Of a stretch of DNA of 64,000 nucleotides, positions 13,161 through 21,966 are shown one piece after another. The DNA comes from Lelliottia wanjuensis. GTDB taxonomy: Bacteria > Pseudomonadota > Gammaproteobacteria > Enterobacterales > Enterobacteriaceae. The DNA lies in the NCBI RefSeq assembly GCF_030238365.1, contig NZ_JASSOT010000056.1:26932-90931 (forward strand), in the 5' to 3' direction. The notes beneath the pieces are model-generated. The model saw only the letters and a list, made by a program, of their open reading frames with translations. It had not been told where the DNA came from and did not search any database. Position 1 is the stretch's first letter. Each line of letters opens with the position of its first letter. Both the position numbers and the translations under genes were made by a program.

Positions 13161-13907
13161 TCAGTTAAGGGTAAGAGCTTTTTCTGCCGGTAAACTGGTT
13201 AATCTCATCAGGCGCGCGGCGGGTTCGTTGGCACGCGCGGGAACATCAGGAAGGCTACGCCATCCGTCGCGGCTGTCAAATTCCCAGATTTTCAGGCGCT
13301 CAATGGCGGGCGTGACGGCAATCGACCAGATCAGCACGTCTTCGGCGTCGCTCAGGGCTTCCACCCGCGCGGCTTTGGTCGCCCGCAGACGGCCTGAGCC
13401 CGGCAGCAGCTGGAGCAGGCTGGCATCGTCCACGGCACAGCCCGAGAGCTTCTGAATGCTCTGACGCAGGGTAATGAGCTGCGCTTTGGCTTCGTTGGGG
13501 TCGTTTTGATTACGCACCCACAGCTTTTCGTTGCTCGAGAGCGGGTAGTCGTCGTGGGCGTGAGGGCCGTGAAAACCGCGAGTCGCGCGCTGGAGTTCCA
13601 TATCCAGCCCACAATCGCCCTCCGTCGTGAGGGCCACGCCGACGATGTTTCCAGTGTAGGCGATGGAAAAACGCGGCAGTTCAGGGTCAGCAAACACCGG
13701 GCGGCCTTCGGGCTGGGTGATCATCTCCGGCAGTTCGGTCGTGCCGTAGAGCATAAACAGCAGCTCGGAGAGTAAGGCCCGGGAGGCCAGAAAGCGCGAG
13801 CGTCGATGATCGGGAAGTTTACGCGCTTCGTTGTGACAGGATGAGGAGAGTCTGACTGACACCAGTCGTCCTTCGGTCAGGATCCCTCTTGCAAAATGCG
13901 TTGCCAT
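13161..13907 (-). CDS. yieE: 4'-phosphopantetheinyl transferase superfamily protein YieE
   Basis: Putative Sfp/AcpT-type transferase that would move phosphopantetheine from CoA to a carrier protein; its partner in E. coli is not settled. 248 residues with the family's magnesium-site motif GLDMEL near the middle and an ALTTEGDCG stretch before it. A second family motif (W/FxxKE) is not clear, so activity is uncertain. The ATG at 13907 has GGAG six bases upstream. Likely cotranscribed with yieF. Confidence 0.88.
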   Translation of the reverse strand: MATHFARGILTEGRLVSVRLSSSCHNEARKLPDHRRSRFLASRALLSELLFMLYGTTELPEMITQPEGRPVFADPELPRFSIAYTGNIVGVALTTEGDCGLDMELQRATRGFHGPHAHDDYPLSSNEKLWVRNQNDPNEAKAQLITLRQSIQKLSGCAVDDASLLQLLPGSGRLRATKAARVEALSDAEDVLIWSIAVTPAIERLKIWEFDSRDGWRSLPDVPARANEPAARLMRLTSLPAEKALTLN

Positions 13908-14049
13908 TTTTCGCTCCATGATAATGGTCAGTGACAGGTTAAACGGTTACATGATTATCGCTTAACTTCGCATCTGTTTTAATCGGTAAATCCACGAATG
14001 AGAAGCCTGGGGACCGAACTTTACATTTTTAGAGGGAAAAATTGGATCT

Positions 14050-15012
14050 CTAACGCAGGGAATCGCAGTACAACGCCTTAATCGTCTCTTTCAGCCAGAT
14101 GATTTTCGGGTTGTGGCTGTTCCGTTTATGCCAGATCAGGGTGAAGGGAACGTTCAGCTTTTCGGCCAGCGCTTCGTCGATGGGGATAGGGCGGCGCACC
14201 AGCTTGCGCTGGTGGAGTTGATTGTAATGATGACAGTAGTGCGGCGCGGTGGCGATATAGTTGTGGTCCGGCTGCGCGGCCATAAACATCGACTGCTCAA
14301 AGCCCGGCAGGCTCAGGGCAATGTTGCGCTCGAGCCCCATCTCCCTCAGCACTTCGTCCAGCGCCCAGGTATCGCTGCGCTCCCAGAAAATGCTGATGTG
14401 GGGATAGCGCAAAAATGTCTCGAGGTTCCACTCTTCGTTTAGCGCCGGATGATCCTCGCGCAGATAGACGCAAGGCCGGTCGCTGAAGAGGATTTCGTGG
14501 TCGATAAACCACGGGAGCAGCTTCAACAGTTCGCGCGAGCGTGGATGGGTTTCGCGCCCGGTAAAACCGATATCCACTTCGCCGCGGGTGATGGCATCCA
14601 GCGAGTCGTAATCCCAGTGGCGCATCCGCACCGTTGCCTGCGGATAGCGCTGATTCACCTGATCTAACAGGGCGTTAAAGCGGATCAGCATCAGCGGCGT
14701 TTCCGCCGCCAGCTCGAATTTCAGCCCGCTGAGGGAATCGTGATGCGGTTTATCGAGGATCTGATTGCCAATCTGCATCCAGTCCGTCAGGTTTTGCTCA
14801 AGACTGACGGTGAGCGGCGTCGGCAGCAGACCGAGCGGGGTTTTGACAAACAGCGGGTCGTCGAACCAGTCGCGCAGTTTCGCCAGCGATTTACTCACCG
14901 CCGACGGCGTGACGTTCATCCGTTTCGCGGCTTTGGTGACGCTGCGTTCCTGCAGCAACAGCTGCAGGCACAGTAACAGGTTAAGATCGAGGCTGCTGAT
15001 GGGCTTCTTCAT
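14050..15012 (-). CDS. yidZ: LysR-family regulator YidZ
   Basis: LTTR with an N-terminal winged helix (residues 1-65; [20 protein letters not shown] is the recognition part) and a periplasmic-binding-like effector domain. 320 residues, close to E. coli YidZ, which has been linked to anaerobic nitric oxide protection. It overlaps the 3' end of mdtL by 32 bp on the same strand, so the two genes are probably cotranscribed. Confidence 0.93.
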   Translation of the reverse strand: MKKPISSLDLNLLLCLQLLLQERSVTKAAKRMNVTPSAVSKSLAKLRDWFDDPLFVKTPLGLLPTPLTVSLEQNLTDWMQIGNQILDKPHHDSLSGLKFELAAETPLMLIRFNALLDQVNQRYPQATVRMRHWDYDSLDAITRGEVDIGFTGRETHPRSRELLKLLPWFIDHEILFSDRPCVYLREDHPALNEEWNLETFLRYPHISIFWERSDTWALDEVLREMGLERNIALSLPGFEQSMFMAAQPDHNYIATAPHYCHHYNQLHQRKLVRRPIPIDEALAEKLNVPFTLIWHKRNSHNPKIIWLKETIKALYCDSLR

Positions 15013-16156
15013 AGTGCGCTGCGGGCTGTATCGCCATGATTAACAGGATGCAGACCATGCTACAGCCAATCAGAATCCCGATCAGCATATTCAGCGCATT
15101 AAGACCGATCACCGCCGCCAGCCAAATCCACAGGGACGAGCCGCACACCTGAGCAATGCCGAGCGCGGAGCTGGCCACACCGGCGCGCAGGGAGAACGGC
15201 CCCAGCGCCTGGCTCATCGCCACGCCAAACCCCACCGAGAACCCGGCGCAGATCAGGGTGATACCCGCCAGCATAATGGCGTGAGAACTCGCCGTCGCCA
15301 GCACCACGCCCGCAATCAGGAACAGGATCTGCGAAGTCATCATTAGCGTGCGCTGGCTAAACACATTGAGGGCAAACGGCGTCGAGAACGACACCGCCAT
15401 ACTCACCATCGCGGTCAACGCCATCACCGTGGAGTACTCCCCGCGATCAAACCCCATGGTTTCCATCAGTAAAACAGGGGAAACGTTTACATAGGTGAGG
15501 ATGACCACGACGCTCAGGGTGGTGATCAGCAGACGGCTAATGAAAAAGCGGTTCAGGAGTTTCTCAGCCGGGTGAATCGTCGCGGCATTCCCCGCGTGAT
15601 GCGAGCCAGGATGCGTCTCTTTCAGTACCGTGATCGAGAGGATAAAGACCAGCAGGCCCATCGCCGCCATCGTCCAGAACAGGCTCTGCCACGGCAGTTT
15701 GAGCATAATCAGATAACCGATCACCGGAGCCAGCACCGGGATAATACAGGTGATGCCGTTGAGCATGGAGAGGACTTTCGCGCGGCGCTGGGCGCTGAGG
15801 GTATCGCGCAAAATAGCAAACGCCACCACATAACAGCCGCCCGCCCCGATGCCCTGAATGAAGCGTCCGGTCAGGAACAGCGTGCTGTCCTGCGCCATCG
15901 AGCACAGCACCGACGCCAGCGCAAAGATCACCGCCCCGGTAATCGCCACAGGCTGCCGCCCGGCTTTGTCGGCAATCTTACCGGCAAATACCATCGACGA
16001 TGCCATTCCCGCCAGATAAGCCGAAAATGCGATATGCAGTTGCGCTTCGCTGGCCCCCAGATCGCGTGCGATGTGCGGCAGGCCGACCAGATACATATCA
16101 ATGCCCGACGGATAAAGCAGAACCAGTGCAAAACTACAGAACAGAAAACGCGCCAT
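14981..16156 (-). CDS. mdtL: MFS multidrug efflux transporter MdtL
   Basis: Drug/H+ antiporter of the DHA1 family with 12 predicted helices; E. coli MdtL gives chloramphenicol resistance when overexpressed. Begins [20 protein letters not shown] with motif D1 [10 protein letters not shown], motif A around [13 protein letters not shown] and motif C-like [10 protein letters not shown]. The ATG at 16156 behind GGGGGA gives 391 residues, the E. coli length; an upstream in-frame ATG at 16252 would add 32 residues not found in the family. In E. coli tnaB lies upstream; here the degraded element begins. Confidence 0.95.
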   Translation of the reverse strand: MARFLFCSFALVLLYPSGIDMYLVGLPHIARDLGASEAQLHIAFSAYLAGMASSMVFAGKIADKAGRQPVAITGAVIFALASVLCSMAQDSTLFLTGRFIQGIGAGGCYVVAFAILRDTLSAQRRAKVLSMLNGITCIIPVLAPVIGYLIMLKLPWQSLFWTMAAMGLLVFILSITVLKETHPGSHHAGNAATIHPAEKLLNRFFISRLLITTLSVVVILTYVNVSPVLLMETMGFDRGEYSTVMALTAMVSMAVSFSTPFALNVFSQRTLMMTSQILFLIAGVVLATASSHAIMLAGITLICAGFSVGFGVAMSQALGPFSLRAGVASSALGIAQVCGSSLWIWLAAVIGLNALNMLIGILIGCSMVCILLIMAIQPAAHYEEAHQQPRS

Positions 16157-16318
16157 AAATCCCCCATGTAAGGCAGGCTGGAAGCATAGGGGGAGAACGG
16201 GGAAGATGCGAGTTGCCATTTGGACAAAGGTGATTTCCTGATAGGAAATCACCTTGATGCAGATGCTGGAAAGTTGTGCTAACTCGTTAATCTGTCAGCG
16301 ATACGTTGCCTTCAAAAC
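16157..16318. other. Upstream region of mdtL, left edge of the foreign segment
   Basis: Contains the mdtL promoter area and a perfect inverted repeat GGTGATTTCCTG-AT-AGGAAATCACC (about 16229-16254), which could be a terminator stem or operator. No tnaC, tnaA or tnaB remnant is recognisable. Confidence 0.5.
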
Positions 16319-16492
16319 ATGGCTATGGGCACATTCAAGTACACAAAAACCAAAAAGGTGGTGGAACCACGGTTGAACAGAATGAGAACCGAACCATCAC
16401 TCTATGAGGACTTAGGGCATTTCAGCTTTTATTACGGTGTTCCCGAAACGGCAATAGTTTTTGCCAATGAATTTCGCCTTATTAATAACTGA
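16319..16492 (+). CDS. Possible small protein at the island edge, unknown function
   Basis: Open frame of 57 codons plus stop from ATG GCT ATG, with residues such as KYTKTKKVVEPRL and ending ANEFRLINN. No ribosome site is visible. The second ATG begins the 27-bp sequence that is imperfectly repeated near the integrase (25373-25399). It may be a gene remnant or chance. Confidence 0.25.
   Translation: MAMGTFKYTKTKKVVEPRLNRMRTEPSLYEDLGHFSFYYGVPETAIVFANEFRLINN
16325..16351 (+). repeat. Imperfect direct repeat, left copy (candidate att-related)
   Basis: ATGGGCACA-TTCAAGTACACAAAAAC compares with ATGGGCACAATTCAGGACACAAAAAT at 25373-25399, same orientation. With two single-base gaps about 22 of 26 positions agree. 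The copies bracket the degraded element. Confidence 0.35.
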
Positions 16493-16588
16493 GAATAAGA
16501 TTTTATACGGCTCGCATAAACCCTCTGTTATGAGGAGATAAGCATAGTTTTTGCGTTATGACTTGCGCGGCCTGCGCTCGCCCCTTCA

Positions 16589-16744
16589 ATGGTGGCCCTG
16601 GCAGGGGCTTCGAAAGAAGCGCCGGGTCGTGATAACCGGTACGCCAACCCTGTCTGGGTCACCACCAGTGAGCCTGGCGTATCCGGTGGTGGCGTAAACC
16701 TGCTTATCACGAAGCGGAGCGCAGCGGATGTGTCCTTTTCCTGA
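16589..16744 (+). pseudogene. Ash/Icd-like P4-family leader protein, N-terminally truncated
   Basis: Encodes 51 residues from MVALAGASKEAPGR to a VSGGGVNLL segment. This pattern (M-V-x-A-G, then SGGG near the end) is that of the Ash family / host-cell-division-inhibitor Icd-like proteins found upstream of the replication genes in P4-like satellites. In the same frame the codons before the ATG still read LARPALAPS, typical of the longer family members, but a TGA at 16559-16561 cuts them off. Followed by a 95-residue gene after 35 bp, the usual order. Confidence 0.6.
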
Positions 16745-16779
16745 ATCTCTCGTTGCACCAGCCTCCGCCGGAGGTATCT

Positions 16780-17067
16780 ATGAAAATCACCGTAGAACAA
16801 CCCTCAGCCAGAGAACTGGTCGATCGCTCGCGAGTCCTGGTGCATGTAATGCTCGAACATCCTGACGATATCGGCCCGAATTATGCGTTGCTTCTCATCC
16901 TTGCCGCCCAGCTACAACTGTTAAGAGATGCTTTTGAAGAAGATGAGGTGAGACGGCTTAGAGACGAAAATTTCCTCAATAATTTTTACAGCGACCCTAG
17001 CATCAGGGATAGATGTTGTGGTGTGTTTTGGCACAATTCGGAATCCAGCGATACATTCATTATCTGA
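16780..17067 (+). CDS. P4-like element small protein, unknown function
   Basis: 95 residues, ATG at 16780 with GGAGG seven bases upstream; an in-frame ATG at 16753 lacks a ribosome site. The first ~60 residues are acidic and helical (SARELVDRSRVLVHVMLEHP, then LLLILAAQLQLL). The last third (FLNNFYSDPSIRDR, HNSESSDTFII) is more AT-rich and may be a replaced tail. It follows the Ash-like remnant as in P4-type elements. No function is recognised. Confidence 0.6.
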   Translation: MKITVEQPSARELVDRSRVLVHVMLEHPDDIGPNYALLLILAAQLQLLRDAFEEDEVRRLRDENFLNNFYSDPSIRDRCCGVFWHNSESSDTFII

Positions 17068-17285
17068 ATCCTTCAAGTTCCCCCATTTATTGTCTACTAA
17101 GTAAAAAGAAAGCGGGGGGATGTGTTTTGCAATCTAAGGCTACAATAATATATTGATTTTATTAGACTATATTATAAATTTAGTTCTCAAATTTGCTCTG
17201 GCTAATAAGTGTTGTATGTTTTAATTGAAAACTGATAGATAGTATTTTACTATAAATTGGTAAATAACTTTTTATATAAAGGATT
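17068..17285. promoter_or_regulatory. AT-rich promoter region of the graspetide-type cluster
   Basis: Very AT-rich 218 bp. A plausible sigma-70 promoter has -35 TTGAAA at 17225-17230 and -10 TACTAT at 17248-17253, spacing 17, which would start transcription about 25 bases before the precursor ATG. An AAAGGA ribosome site precedes the ATG at 17286. Confidence 0.4.
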
Positions 17286-17495
17286 ATGATGAAACAAGAG
17301 CATGTACTAATACATTTTTCTACGAAAAGGCCTTTTTCTAATAAACCTGAAATGCCAGAAGGTGCAGTTTATAATAAGGAAAAGGGTTATTGGATTAGAA
17401 ATGGGGAACCTTTAGTGTCATATAATTCAGAATATGGAACTAGGGCTACCAAGAAGTGTGATGTTGAAACTGGAGAGGATCAAAAAGGAGAATGA
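17286..17495 (+). CDS. Candidate graspetide (omega-ester/amide RiPP) precursor peptide
   Basis: 69 residues starting at tandem ATGs behind AAAGGA. It directly precedes and overlaps an ATP-grasp ligase by ATGA. The N-terminal part (HVLIHFSTKRPFSNKPEMPEG) would be the leader. The C-terminal 20 residues hold hydroxyl/amine side chains (T52, T55, K56, K57) followed by acids (D59, E61, E64, D65, E69), the layout expected for side-chain ester or amide rings. No signal peptide and no microviridin TxKYPSD motif, so if it is a graspetide it is not of the classical microviridin class. AT-rich, unlike flanking core genes. Assignment rests on context. Confidence 0.6.
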   Translation: MMKQEHVLIHFSTKRPFSNKPEMPEGAVYNKEKGYWIRNGEPLVSYNSEYGTRATKKCDVETGEDQKGE

Positions 17496-18430
17496 AAAAT
17501 TATGTATTGATTCTATCAAGCATGTATGATTTTTCCACGGATTTGGTTGTTCAGCGCCTGGAAAATAATGGCGATGCTTTTATTAGACTAAACAAAGAGC
17601 AATTAAGTGATTATGAGATTTTTTTAGATCCCGTAAATACAATCCTAAGGGTGAAAGGTGAATATGTTGATGTGGAGACATCTAATGTAAAATCAGTTTG
17701 GTTTCGACAACCTGTTTTTCTAAGAAATACTCCAGGGCGGAGTATTGATATAAATGAGCAGCTTTCATTATCGCAATGGAATGCTTTTCTTAGGGGATTA
17801 ATGGTTTTTGATAAGGCGTATTGGATGAATTGGCCACAAGCAACATATGCTGCTGAATCTAAGCCATATCAGCTAATGATTGCAAAAAAGATGGGTTTTT
17901 CTGTACCTCAAACGATTATTAGTAACTCTCTTGGTTTTGAAAGACTCCCTTCAACGAATTTTATTATAAAGTCGATGGATACCGTTTTACTTAAAGAAAA
18001 TGATGATTGCTATTTTACATACACATCGAAAGCTAATCCTGAGGACTTTTCTTTAGACAAAACCAAACAGGCACCGATAACATTTCAAGAATATATTGAG
18101 GATAAGTTAGATATTAGAGTTACTATTGTTGGCTCCAAAGTATATGCCGTTGCAATAAAATCTAATGGTAATGCTATCTCTGATGATTGGAGAACTGTAA
18201 AAAAAGAAGATCTTGAATATGTCGATATTGAACTTCCTGTTATGATTAAAAAACTTTGCATAGAGTATGTTAAGTTTCTTGGGTTAAATTATGGTGCCAT
18301 TGATTTTATCAAAACAAAAGACGAATATATATTTATTGAAATAAATCCAACTGGAGAGTGGGGATGGCTTTCTAATGATAAAAGAGAAATTGATTACGCT
18401 ATTGCAAAGAAATTATCTGAGGCTAATTAA
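17492..18430 (+). CDS. MvdC/MvdD-like ATP-grasp RiPP ligase
   Basis: 312-residue ATP-grasp enzyme resembling the graspetide synthetases MvdC/MvdD, which close side-chain ester or amide bonds in a precursor peptide using ATP. An N-terminal pre-grasp part (1-115) ends in WFRQP (70-74) and WMNWP (111-115). The family AESKPYQL (121-128) and GFSVPQT (135-141) follow. Nucleotide-binding lysine in FIIK (157-160), QEYI (199-202) and DIRV (207-210), and the metal/ATP motif D271F with EINPTGEW (283-290). The ribosome site AAGGAG is inside the precursor gene. AT-rich and foreign to the chromosome. Confidence 0.82.
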   Translation: MKNYVLILSSMYDFSTDLVVQRLENNGDAFIRLNKEQLSDYEIFLDPVNTILRVKGEYVDVETSNVKSVWFRQPVFLRNTPGRSIDINEQLSLSQWNAFLRGLMVFDKAYWMNWPQATYAAESKPYQLMIAKKMGFSVPQTIISNSLGFERLPSTNFIIKSMDTVLLKENDDCYFTYTSKANPEDFSLDKTKQAPITFQEYIEDKLDIRVTIVGSKVYAVAIKSNGNAISDDWRTVKKEDLEYVDIELPVMIKKLCIEYVKFLGLNYGAIDFIKTKDEYIFIEINPTGEWGWLSNDKREIDYAIAKKLSEAN

Positions 18431-18431
18431 A

Positions 18432-19040
18432 ATGATCTCTAGGATTATTGAGGAGGTTTTCCCATTTCTTTACTTTTACTATATTGCGAACAAAAAAACA
18501 GTTAGTGTGTATGATATCACCTTTTCAAATTTTGAGTTTTACTCAGGATTATCGGATGAAAAAATAGTCGTGAGACTTGAAAGCGAGCATAATAGAGCCA
18601 AGGAGATAGATGATAAGACTTTTAAATTCACATTAGCATTAAGTATATCATTAAGTATTATAAGTGCCGGTGCTAGTGGAGTTGTTAAATTTCTTCCTGA
18701 AAGTCCCTTGAGTCCATATATATCGTTTGTGTTTTTTCTTTCTTCTTTTTATATGCTATGTGGTGGCCTTATCTCATTGGGTTCATTAAAAACCCTACCA
18801 AAATTTGGGTATGGAACGTATTTTGAGATCAACAAAAGTAGAGAATCCTTAATTAAAGCCATCGTTGGTCAAGAAAAGGTTAATATAATACGGCATATAA
18901 GAAATGAGCTTTCTTATATGAGTTTACGAAATGGTTTTTTACTAATCCTCTTTGCTCTTATTTTGTGTTTATTTATATTGGCTACCAGTTTTTTTGTGAG
19001 TCACTTACGATTTGAACCGTTGACATATTACTGTCTATGA
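18432..19040 (+). CDS. Membrane protein of the graspetide-type cluster, unknown function
   Basis: 202 residues with three clear hydrophobic helices at about 65-87, 95-118 and 166-190, and a shorter hydrophobic start (residues 8-18). A charged stretch at 42-64 (VVRLESEHNRAKEIDD) precedes the first strong helix. The ATG at 18432 has GAGG nine bases upstream, inside the end of the ligase gene; an earlier in-frame ATG at 18375 overlaps the ligase and lacks a ribosome site. Not a recognisable ABC exporter or protease, so it might be a target, immunity or effector membrane protein. Ends 15 bp before the helicase remnant on the other strand. Confidence 0.65.
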   Translation: MISRIIEEVFPFLYFYYIANKKTVSVYDITFSNFEFYSGLSDEKIVVRLESEHNRAKEIDDKTFKFTLALSISLSIISAGASGVVKFLPESPLSPYISFVFFLSSFYMLCGGLISLGSLKTLPKFGYGTYFEINKSRESLIKAIVGQEKVNIIRHIRNELSYMSLRNGFLLILFALILCLFILATSFFVSHLRFEPLTYYCL

Positions 19041-19055
19041 ATAGTTAATATAATT

Positions 19056-19921
19056 CTAGTGATTGAGTTTAACTTCCTCACCATTTACAAATATTAATCC
19101 TTCACGAATAAGTTTCTCCAGCCAACGCGAAAATTTCTTCTCGACGTTAATTCCCTTAACCCGTAGATCGTCGCGCAAGAGCGTGCGGGTACAAGGCTTA
19201 TTCTGGCTGATGCGTTGGTTAATACAGCGCCATAACGCCGTATGGTTGCGGGTGATATGAGGAACGTCGGGTGGTATACCACTACTCAGTAAGTCATCGG
19301 CTGGTTACCGGGGCTCGTCGTTCAGTATTAGCGAGGTCACTGGTTCGCCATCACTATCGGTATAGATAACGACTTCCTCAAGATCGTAGGCGGTGACCTA
19401 CGGCATCTCCGCATGTTTCATCTTTGTACAACTCAAGGTGATAGCGTTGCGACGTCCCTCACGCCTAACGTTAAACTCGGCATCCAGCGCGGCCTGAAAA
19501 GCACTTGAACCGCGTGCGCCTCGTTCCTGATCCTTACCTGAGTGATGAACGATCATCATAGCTGCGCGCGTATGATACCGAATGGCGTCGCAACCCTGGA
19601 TAAATGCGCCCCTATCCCGCGCGGTGTTTTCATCTGAGTTCCTAGGCGCGGATCCGCCGCGATACACTGGTTCCTCCTTCTCCGAAGATAAACAGCACAG
19701 CCCCTTGATTGATTCGCCTTCCGCCCCATGACGTACCGCTGGCAATATGGCACGCCAGCGATACTGCCAGAAAGGATTTAAAAGAGCCGCCGGGGCCGTA
19801 AATACTGCACAGCGCCCCGGCGGGAATAAGTCCTTTAACCTGATAATCCTGACTGGTGTTAAACCCTTGAGCCCCGGCGCAGCGGAAGGGAGGTGGTAAG
19901 AGTAGAGTCTGATGCTGCCAT
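19056..19921 (-). pseudogene. RepA-like AAA/DnaB-type helicase of a P4-like element, broken
   Basis: Remnant of the element's replicative ATPase. Walker A GPGGSFKSF and IFGEGG are readable near 19642-19810, then the frame ends at RRIRA-stop. After a probable deletion and frameshift removing Walker B, a second frame reads NSDENTARDRG to KHAEMP (to 19401), with VVHHSGKD-like VHHSGKD and RGSSAF. In-frame stops at 19398-19400 and 19305-19307 follow. The C-terminal winged-helix part still reads in that same frame from PADDLLSSGIPP to EEVKLNH, ending at 19056. At least one frameshift and two nonsense codons: not functional. Confidence 0.8.
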
Positions 19922-19924
19922 GAC

Positions 19925-20407
19925 TTACGACCTGAGATTTGCAGGAAGTTGCTGGTTGAACACAATCCGGGAAATGGATTCACCGTAGTGACGGTAAAAT
20001 TCATCCCAGTCGCTCAATGTGGTGTCTACAGGGAGAACCACACAGCCCTTCACTACTTCCGCAGCGGCGGTTGCATTCAGCAGCCCGGTATTTTTCTCCT
20101 GACTGCAATCATTATCGCCAGCCAGGATAAGGTGGCATTCAGGCCACTGCCCCCGGAAAGCGATGGCCACATTTTTCAGGTTGTGCGCCGACAGGGCAGC
20201 AACGACAGGAAAATGGCGAAGGCATGAGACCGCAAGCGCGGTTGCATATCCTTCGGTAATGATGATGCCTTCCGGTGGTTTGTTGTCCGGTGCCCAGGGT
20301 TCCGGTCTACCGTTGCGGCTCGCCTGATGTACCGGGCAAAAAAAATCCTTCAAATGGCTACCGGGCAGCAAGTACTTTTTCCCTCCTGGTAAGTGAATTA
20401 CTGACAT
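19925..20407 (-). pseudogene. Toprim-domain primase of a P4-like element, truncated
   Basis: 160 residues covering only the Toprim part of a P4-alpha-type primase: catalytic Glu in IITEGYATA, then LILAGDND with the acidic DxD-like pair, and a C-terminal LSDWDEFYRHYG. The N-terminal zinc-finger and primase core are missing, so the gene is a fragment even though this frame is open. It precedes the broken helicase in the usual order. Confidence 0.75.
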
Positions 20408-20940
20408 CTGTTTGACTGTCAGCCTGTTTGTTGCAGTGAATTTTCAGGCAGTAGCTGGGTTGAAGATGATCTGTGTGCTGGCGTCACTTTTAAGAGCGTA
20501 AGCGAGTGAAAGTGACGCTGCGTTTTGCACATTCAGCAGGAAGTACGGACGCAAAGCCTTCGGCAATGCCGCCCGACTTCTCTACAGCGTTCTGTCTGTC
20601 GCTACGCTTGCAACAGGGTAGCGATAAAGGGTGTGGTCACCTGTATCGAGACAGGAGGTCAGTTTCAGACCACGCTTCGTTCCCTGGATGACCGGGGGCT
20701 GACCGCCAAAGGCGCTTCTTACAGGTCGCAGTTCGTCTTAGAACAGGAAGCTTTTAGGGGGGCTGCTATGAGTTGGGATAGGGTAGATCTGGGGGAGGGG
20801 GAAAGCTGCGGGAAACTGTTTTTGGGAATTGAAAATTCTAAATTACAACAAAGTTAATCGTTACAATGGCAGAAAAATTGTAATGCCAATAATAAATTTA
20901 AATTAATATTACTGGCATCATTTTTTTAAAATCCATTGTA
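20408..20940. other. Non-coding stretch with a long inverted repeat
   Basis: No convincing gene in 533 bp. It holds a perfect 10-bp inverted repeat GCGTCACTTT/AAAGTGACGC (20481-20490 and 20509-20518) with an 18-base loop. Two overlapping short frames at 20506-20857 lack ribosome sites and resemble nothing I know. GC-rich up to about 20830, then abruptly AT-rich at the border with the RES operon, which suggests a junction there. Confidence 0.5.
20481..20518. repeat. Inverted repeat upstream of the primase remnant
   Basis: Ten perfectly paired bases on each side of an 18-base centre. It could be an iteron-like replication site or regulatory hairpin of the dead element. Confidence 0.45.
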
Positions 20941-20941
20941 A

Positions 20942-21964
20942 CTACTTTGCTTGTACTTCAACACTTACGCGAGAAACGTCATATTGTGATGTTGAAATAG
21001 GGGTTGCTAACGTTGGATCGAACAAGGCTAAGTTTATTCCCTCACTAACAGAACTTCTGTAAATTACACCATGAAAACCAATTTTTTTAATGAATTCGCA
21101 TAAATATTGACTGGGGATATAATCAATAGCAGCACTTCGAGGTAACACAGGACGAGTTAATTCCTCTCCTAATTTTTCTAGAAAAGGTATATCTGCCCGC
21201 ATTTTTCCTATTTCTTGTGCATCAGATAAGACAAAGGGAGAAACATGTTTTCTCGGCTCTCTTAAATCGACAATGATTAATTCTTCTGGTATTTCAAATT
21301 TAGCTACTGTTGCTATTTCACCTGTATGTGGTCTAATCTCAGAGACCGCTGTATTCGGCATAGATCCTAAATATAAATATGGAATGCCTGTGGGGTTCGC
21401 TCGTCCATGACTAGCATACCGACTTGGAGGTGCTCCCATATCTTCAATTTTATATGGAGTATCTGTTTGGTTTATCCTTGCTCTGAACCATATTCGTGGG
21501 ATATCAAATGCCTTTAAATGGTTAAGTAATTCCTGTAATCTTTGAGTATCAATTTTCTCATCAAGGAAGTATCTGTTTTTGTGAAGGATCTCATCTCGTA
21601 ATGTATCCCATTGCGCAAGGCCAGTGCTTTTGTAATTTTCGGAGGGAGAGAAGTTCTTTCGTACTATATCTCCGTCATCGAGAATTTCTCCCAATAACTC
21701 TTTAGCATGAGCATTGTCCATTGTTGGATGGGAAAATAAACACCAATCTTCTTTTAGCCATTCAACAAGGTTTTTTCCTTCAGGATTTATTTCATAGATA
21801 TTTATCAGCAGTTCAAAATAATCCAACAAGAGTTTAGGGTCAATAATATCAACATCTTGACTGTTACAAAAAGAACAGTTTCCTTTTTGTGGCGTCAATG
21901 TAGGGATTATATTATTTCGCAATCCGTTATCATTGAAACATTCAGCACAACACATTCTAATCAT
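20942..21964 (-). CDS. RES-domain protein with N-terminal zinc ribbon
   Basis: 340 residues, third gene of a tight operon, starting 2 bp after sce7725. The N-terminus has CxxC pairs C6/C9 and C30/C33, a zinc ribbon. A helical middle (about 45-145) resembles the HEPN/RES-N region of such proteins. The RES domain spans about 150-320: Arg in FRAR (159-161), Tyr in YLYLGS, Glu in AVSEIRPHTG (E207) and Ser in YRSSVSEG (S302/S303), the three residue types that name the family. RES toxins such as MbcT and ParT break down or use NAD+. No adjacent Xre-type antitoxin is present, unlike classical RES-Xre pairs, so the partner is probably sce7725/sce7726. Function is inferred. Confidence 0.78.
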   Translation of the reverse strand: MIRMCCAECFNDNGLRNNIIPTLTPQKGNCSFCNSQDVDIIDPKLLLDYFELLINIYEINPEGKNLVEWLKEDWCLFSHPTMDNAHAKELLGEILDDGDIVRKNFSPSENYKSTGLAQWDTLRDEILHKNRYFLDEKIDTQRLQELLNHLKAFDIPRIWFRARINQTDTPYKIEDMGAPPSRYASHGRANPTGIPYLYLGSMPNTAVSEIRPHTGEIATVAKFEIPEELIIVDLREPRKHVSPFVLSDAQEIGKMRADIPFLEKLGEELTRPVLPRSAAIDYIPSQYLCEFIKKIGFHGVIYRSSVSEGINLALFDPTLATPISTSQYDVSRVSVEVQAK

Positions 21965-21966
21965 TT

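Noticed and set aside
17286..17495. Type II antitoxin or toxin reading for the 69-residue peptide
   Set aside because: No helix-turn-helix or toxin fold pattern; overlap with an ATP-grasp ligase and an acid-rich tail after Thr/Lys fit a RiPP precursor better.
19063..19282. Short open frames on both strands
   Set aside because: They are alternative frames of the helicase's C-terminal winged-helix remnant, which reads clearly in the minus frame ending at 19056.
20506..20857. Two overlapping plus-strand frames of 61 and 110 codons
   Set aside because: No ribosome site, no recognisable motif, crossing a composition border; treated as non-coding.
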